NCBI GenBank assembly: GCA_964388085.1
Contig: CAYLZW010000324.1
Span: forward strand, 1 to 6,252
DNA length: 6,252 bases
Direction: 5' to 3'
Origin: CAYLZW01 sp964388085
GTDB lineage: Bacteria > Myxococcota > UBA727 > CAYLZW01
Notes under the pieces: model-generated
Told to the model about the DNA's origin: nothing
Database searches by the model: none
Seen by the model: only the letters and a program-made list of their open reading frames with translations
Made by a program: the position numbers and the translations under genes
In this document: positions 5,093 through 6,252 of the stretch, piece after piece
Numbering within the stretch: position 1 is the stretch's first letter
Layout: each line of letters starts with the position of its first letter

Positions 5093-5802
5093 CGCACGTT
5101 TACGCGAACCAGCTTGGCCCACGCCTCATACGCGTCCAGGAACCGATGAAACCAGCGATCGGTGCTTGCGGCTGACTTCGGAAAGGCGGTGAGTAGCCTG
5201 CCCGGGCCAGTGCCCTTCCGGCTCTTTTTGGAGACGTTTAGAGTCGCCAGTGTCTTTGAATACTTCTCGGATCCAGACGCATGCGCGATCCGGTTCCGTA
5301 GGACGTGCGCGGCCGTTAGGTACTGCCACTGATGAGTGGACAGTAGTGAGTTCATCTTGGCGAAGGCGCCCGCCGCGCCCCACAGATTGTTTGCTCGCTT
5401 CACGAGGACGTCTGGAGTCGCCCAACCAGAGATCCCGTCGATCCCGCGGTCGGGGTGCGCGGCCACGTAGTTGACTTGGTGGCTGCTCACCCCAAGCCGA
5501 ATTCGCGCCTCGAGTAGAAACGCCTCGCGGCAAAAACGCTCAAACTGCGCGGCGACCTCAAAGAAAAGATACGTCGCGATGTCCTGCTGATCGGGACTCG
5601 TTAGTCGCGACGGTGTCGAGCCCGGTGTCTTCTCGGCAAATCCGCGGAGGACGAGAAGTTCGTACAGATGTCGAGCGCGGGCGACCGCTTCGATGAGCAC
5701 GTCGACTCGATCGCCGAGCCTCTTCTTGTCTTCGCGTTTGCGTTTCGCCCGGATCTTCGACGCGACAGACCGACTTCCTGCTTTGCTGACCTTCTTGGCC
5801 AT
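5089..5802 (-). CDS. HEPN-domain protein with Rx4H motif, likely RNase (RiboL-PSP-HEPN-like)
   Basis: This 237-aa protein has an N-terminal ~30 residues dense in Lys and Arg (SKIRAKRKREDKKRLGDR), suited to RNA or DNA contact. A mostly helical body follows. Near the C-terminal half is AAHVLRNRIAHASG, where R169-N-R-I-A-H174 is the Rx4H catalytic motif of HEPN ribonucleases. Upstream helices (YLFFEVAAQFERFCREAFL, ~78-96) fit the first long HEPN helix pair. This layout resembles the RiboL-PSP-HEPN / MAE_28990-type group common in defence islands and toxin systems, though I cannot place the subfamily. The start at 5802 has AGGGTG with a 4-base gap. It faces the peptidase gene across a 247-base gap and shares no promoter with CBASS. 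No MNT antitoxin gene is next to it. Its codons look less GC-saturated than those of the CBASS genes, suggesting separate arrival. It could be a stand-alone toxin, an accessory defence gene or an unrelated passenger. Confidence 0.85.
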   Translation of the reverse strand: MAKKVSKAGSRSVASKIRAKRKREDKKRLGDRVDVLIEAVARARHLYELLVLRGFAEKTPGSTPSRLTSPDQQDIATYLFFEVAAQFERFCREAFLLEARIRLGVSSHQVNYVAAHPDRGIDGISGWATPDVLVKRANNLWGAAGAFAKMNSLLSTHQWQYLTAAHVLRNRIAHASGSEKYSKTLATLNVSKKSRKGTGPGRLLTAFPKSAASTDRWFHRFLDAYEAWAKLVRVNVR

Positions 5803-5805
5803 TTG

Positions 5806-5895
5806 TCACCCTAGACGCTGCGTCTTTCCAGATCGATCGCCGAATGCATCCAGCACTTGGTCGAGCCTCCCGCCCAGGTTAGCGGTGCGCAGCAG
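5806..5895 (-). pseudogene. Remnant of a second copy of the small tail peptide, just upstream of the HEPN gene
   Basis: On the minus strand, after a TAG at 5898-5896, a 29-codon frame without a start codon reads LLRTANLGGRLDQVLDAFGD and ends at a TGA 3 bases before the HEPN ATG. It aligns with DLLPAERLVDVLDGFG in the small frame downstream of the HEPN gene. A one-base deletion relative to that copy follows; allowing for it, the next residues become IWKDAA, against IWEDAA in the other copy. This shows common origin and decay of this copy. Confidence 0.35.
5814..5856. repeat. Diverged direct repeat, copy B (43 bp)
   Basis: Partner of 4971-5014, with 34 of 44 aligned positions identical and a one-base gap. 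It lies 11 bases upstream of the HEPN start. It lacks one base present in copy A, which breaks the shared reading frame. Confidence 0.6.
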
Positions 5896-5921
5896 CTACG
5901 CAAAGCTGCGCCCGCCGCAGC
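5887..5921 (-). terminator. Overlapping hairpins after the RCC1-repeat gene, probable terminator
   Basis: On the minus strand GCTGCG (5921-5916), a 5-base loop, CGCAGC (5910-5905) and then TTTGCGT form a short GC hairpin ending 15 to 31 bases after the RCC1 stop, consistent with an intrinsic terminator with a short T run. The middle arm can instead pair with GCGCAGC at 5887-5893 through an 11-base loop (7-bp stem). The two structures exclude each other. The region is also upstream of the HEPN gene, so attenuation is possible but unproven. Confidence 0.4.
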
Positions 5922-5935
5922 GTGCACCACACACC

Positions 5936-6250
5936 TCAAAACAGCGGGACGTTGCCTGCCGTCGACGGGGTCTCGTCGTCACCGATCCACGTAAGGTTGC
6001 CGTGACCGAGCTGCCCATAACTGCCTACGCCCCAACATCGAACCGTGCCCGAAGCAAGAACGCCGCACGCATGAGTGAAGCCGACGGACATCATCTAGAC
6101 GGTGCCGCCGACCACGACAGCGCCAACGCTCGACGGGAGCTCGTCGTCGCCGATGTCCTCCGAGCTCTGGTAACCAAGGCGTCCGGCATCGCCCCATGCG
6201 CGTAGGCGAAATAGCCCGCGTTTCTGGTGACCCCGCGAAGTATGGCATGC
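5936..6250 (-). pseudogene. Broken 3' end of an RCC1-repeat (alpha-tubulin-suppressor-like) gene
   Basis: One minus-strand frame reads AWGDAGRLGYQ, then EDIGDDELPSSVGAVVVGG, then TV-stop-MMSVGFTHACGVLASG, then TVRCWGVGSYGQLGHGN and WIGDDETPSTAGNVPLF before TGA (5938-5936). These are two units of the RCC1-type beta-propeller repeat family that is abundant in myxobacterial secreted or surface proteins. An in-frame TAG (6097-6095) replaces a position usually occupied by Thr or Ser in this repeat. The right-hand end is degenerate: AWG stands where CWG is expected, and the repeat motif is unclear beyond about 6215. So the gene looks disabled, unless the TAG is a sequencing error. It runs off the right edge. 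It is unrelated to the defence genes and probably marks ordinary chromosome. Confidence 0.7.
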
Positions 6251-6252
6251 CC

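Noticed and set aside
4971..5856. The two 44-bp segments as att sites or target-site duplications of a mobile element
   Set aside because: About 23% divergence and a gap between the copies, with no integrase or transposase between them, argue against recent integration.
5693..6205. Plus-strand frames opposite the HEPN start and the RCC1 remnant, including an ATG at 6071
   Set aside because: RCC1 repeats read clearly on the other strand, and these frames have no recognisable features or ribosome-binding sites.
1..6252. CRISPR array, tRNA, rRNA or insertion sequence
   Set aside because: No regularly spaced repeats, no tRNA-like cloverleaf signals and no transposase reading frame were seen.

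Overview
The window is GC-rich bacterial DNA, and its best-supported content is a nucleotide-signalling anti-phage (CBASS) locus with its own divergent control pair. The host is probably a myxobacterium (Myxococcota). This is inferred from high G/C at third codon positions and from a decayed RCC1-repeat gene of the 'IGDDExPSS.G' / 'VRCWG.G.YGQLG' type, which is abundant in that phylum. No rRNA or conserved housekeeping gene confirms the host.

Layout: (1) 1-138 (+), a possible 3' end of an unidentified gene running off the left edge. (2) 141-156, a GC hairpin between convergent genes. (3) 3684 down to 214 (-), a three-gene operon. It holds a 175-aa protein with two glycine-zipper membrane segments, a Cap4-like effector (PD-(D/E)XK nuclease plus SAVED sensor), and a CD-NTase with a C-terminal AGS-C domain. 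The effector and CD-NTase genes overlap by ATGA. (4) 3685-3878, a divergent control region with two copies of GGAAC-N3-GTTCC and a CGCAA/TTGCG palindrome cluster. (5) 3879-4841 (+), an XRE-family repressor and an ImmA/IrrE zinc peptidase, with the stop codon of one directly followed by the start of the other. This resembles the CapH/CapP pair known to control some CBASS and BREX loci. (6) 4842-5088, a convergent gap containing traces of small reading frames. (7) 5802 down to 5089 (-), a HEPN-domain protein with an Rx4H motif and a very basic N-terminus, bracketed by two diverged copies of a 44-bp segment. (8) 5936-6250 (-), the broken 3' end of an RCC1-repeat gene, which probably marks the edge of the defence island.

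Proposed working: after a trigger, the CD-NTase makes a cyclic oligonucleotide. The SAVED domain of the effector binds it and activates its DNA nuclease, giving abortive infection. No Cap2/Cap3 (E1/E2/JAB) or HORMA/TRIP13 partner is present, so the core is type I-like by gene content. The HTH protein would hold the operon down until the peptidase cleaves it, for example during DNA damage. The glycine-zipper membrane protein leads the operon and matches no CBASS component I recognise. It is the most likely new part, either as a second membrane-acting effector or as a modulator. The HEPN gene is convergent with the control pair and may be an independent toxin or defence gene.
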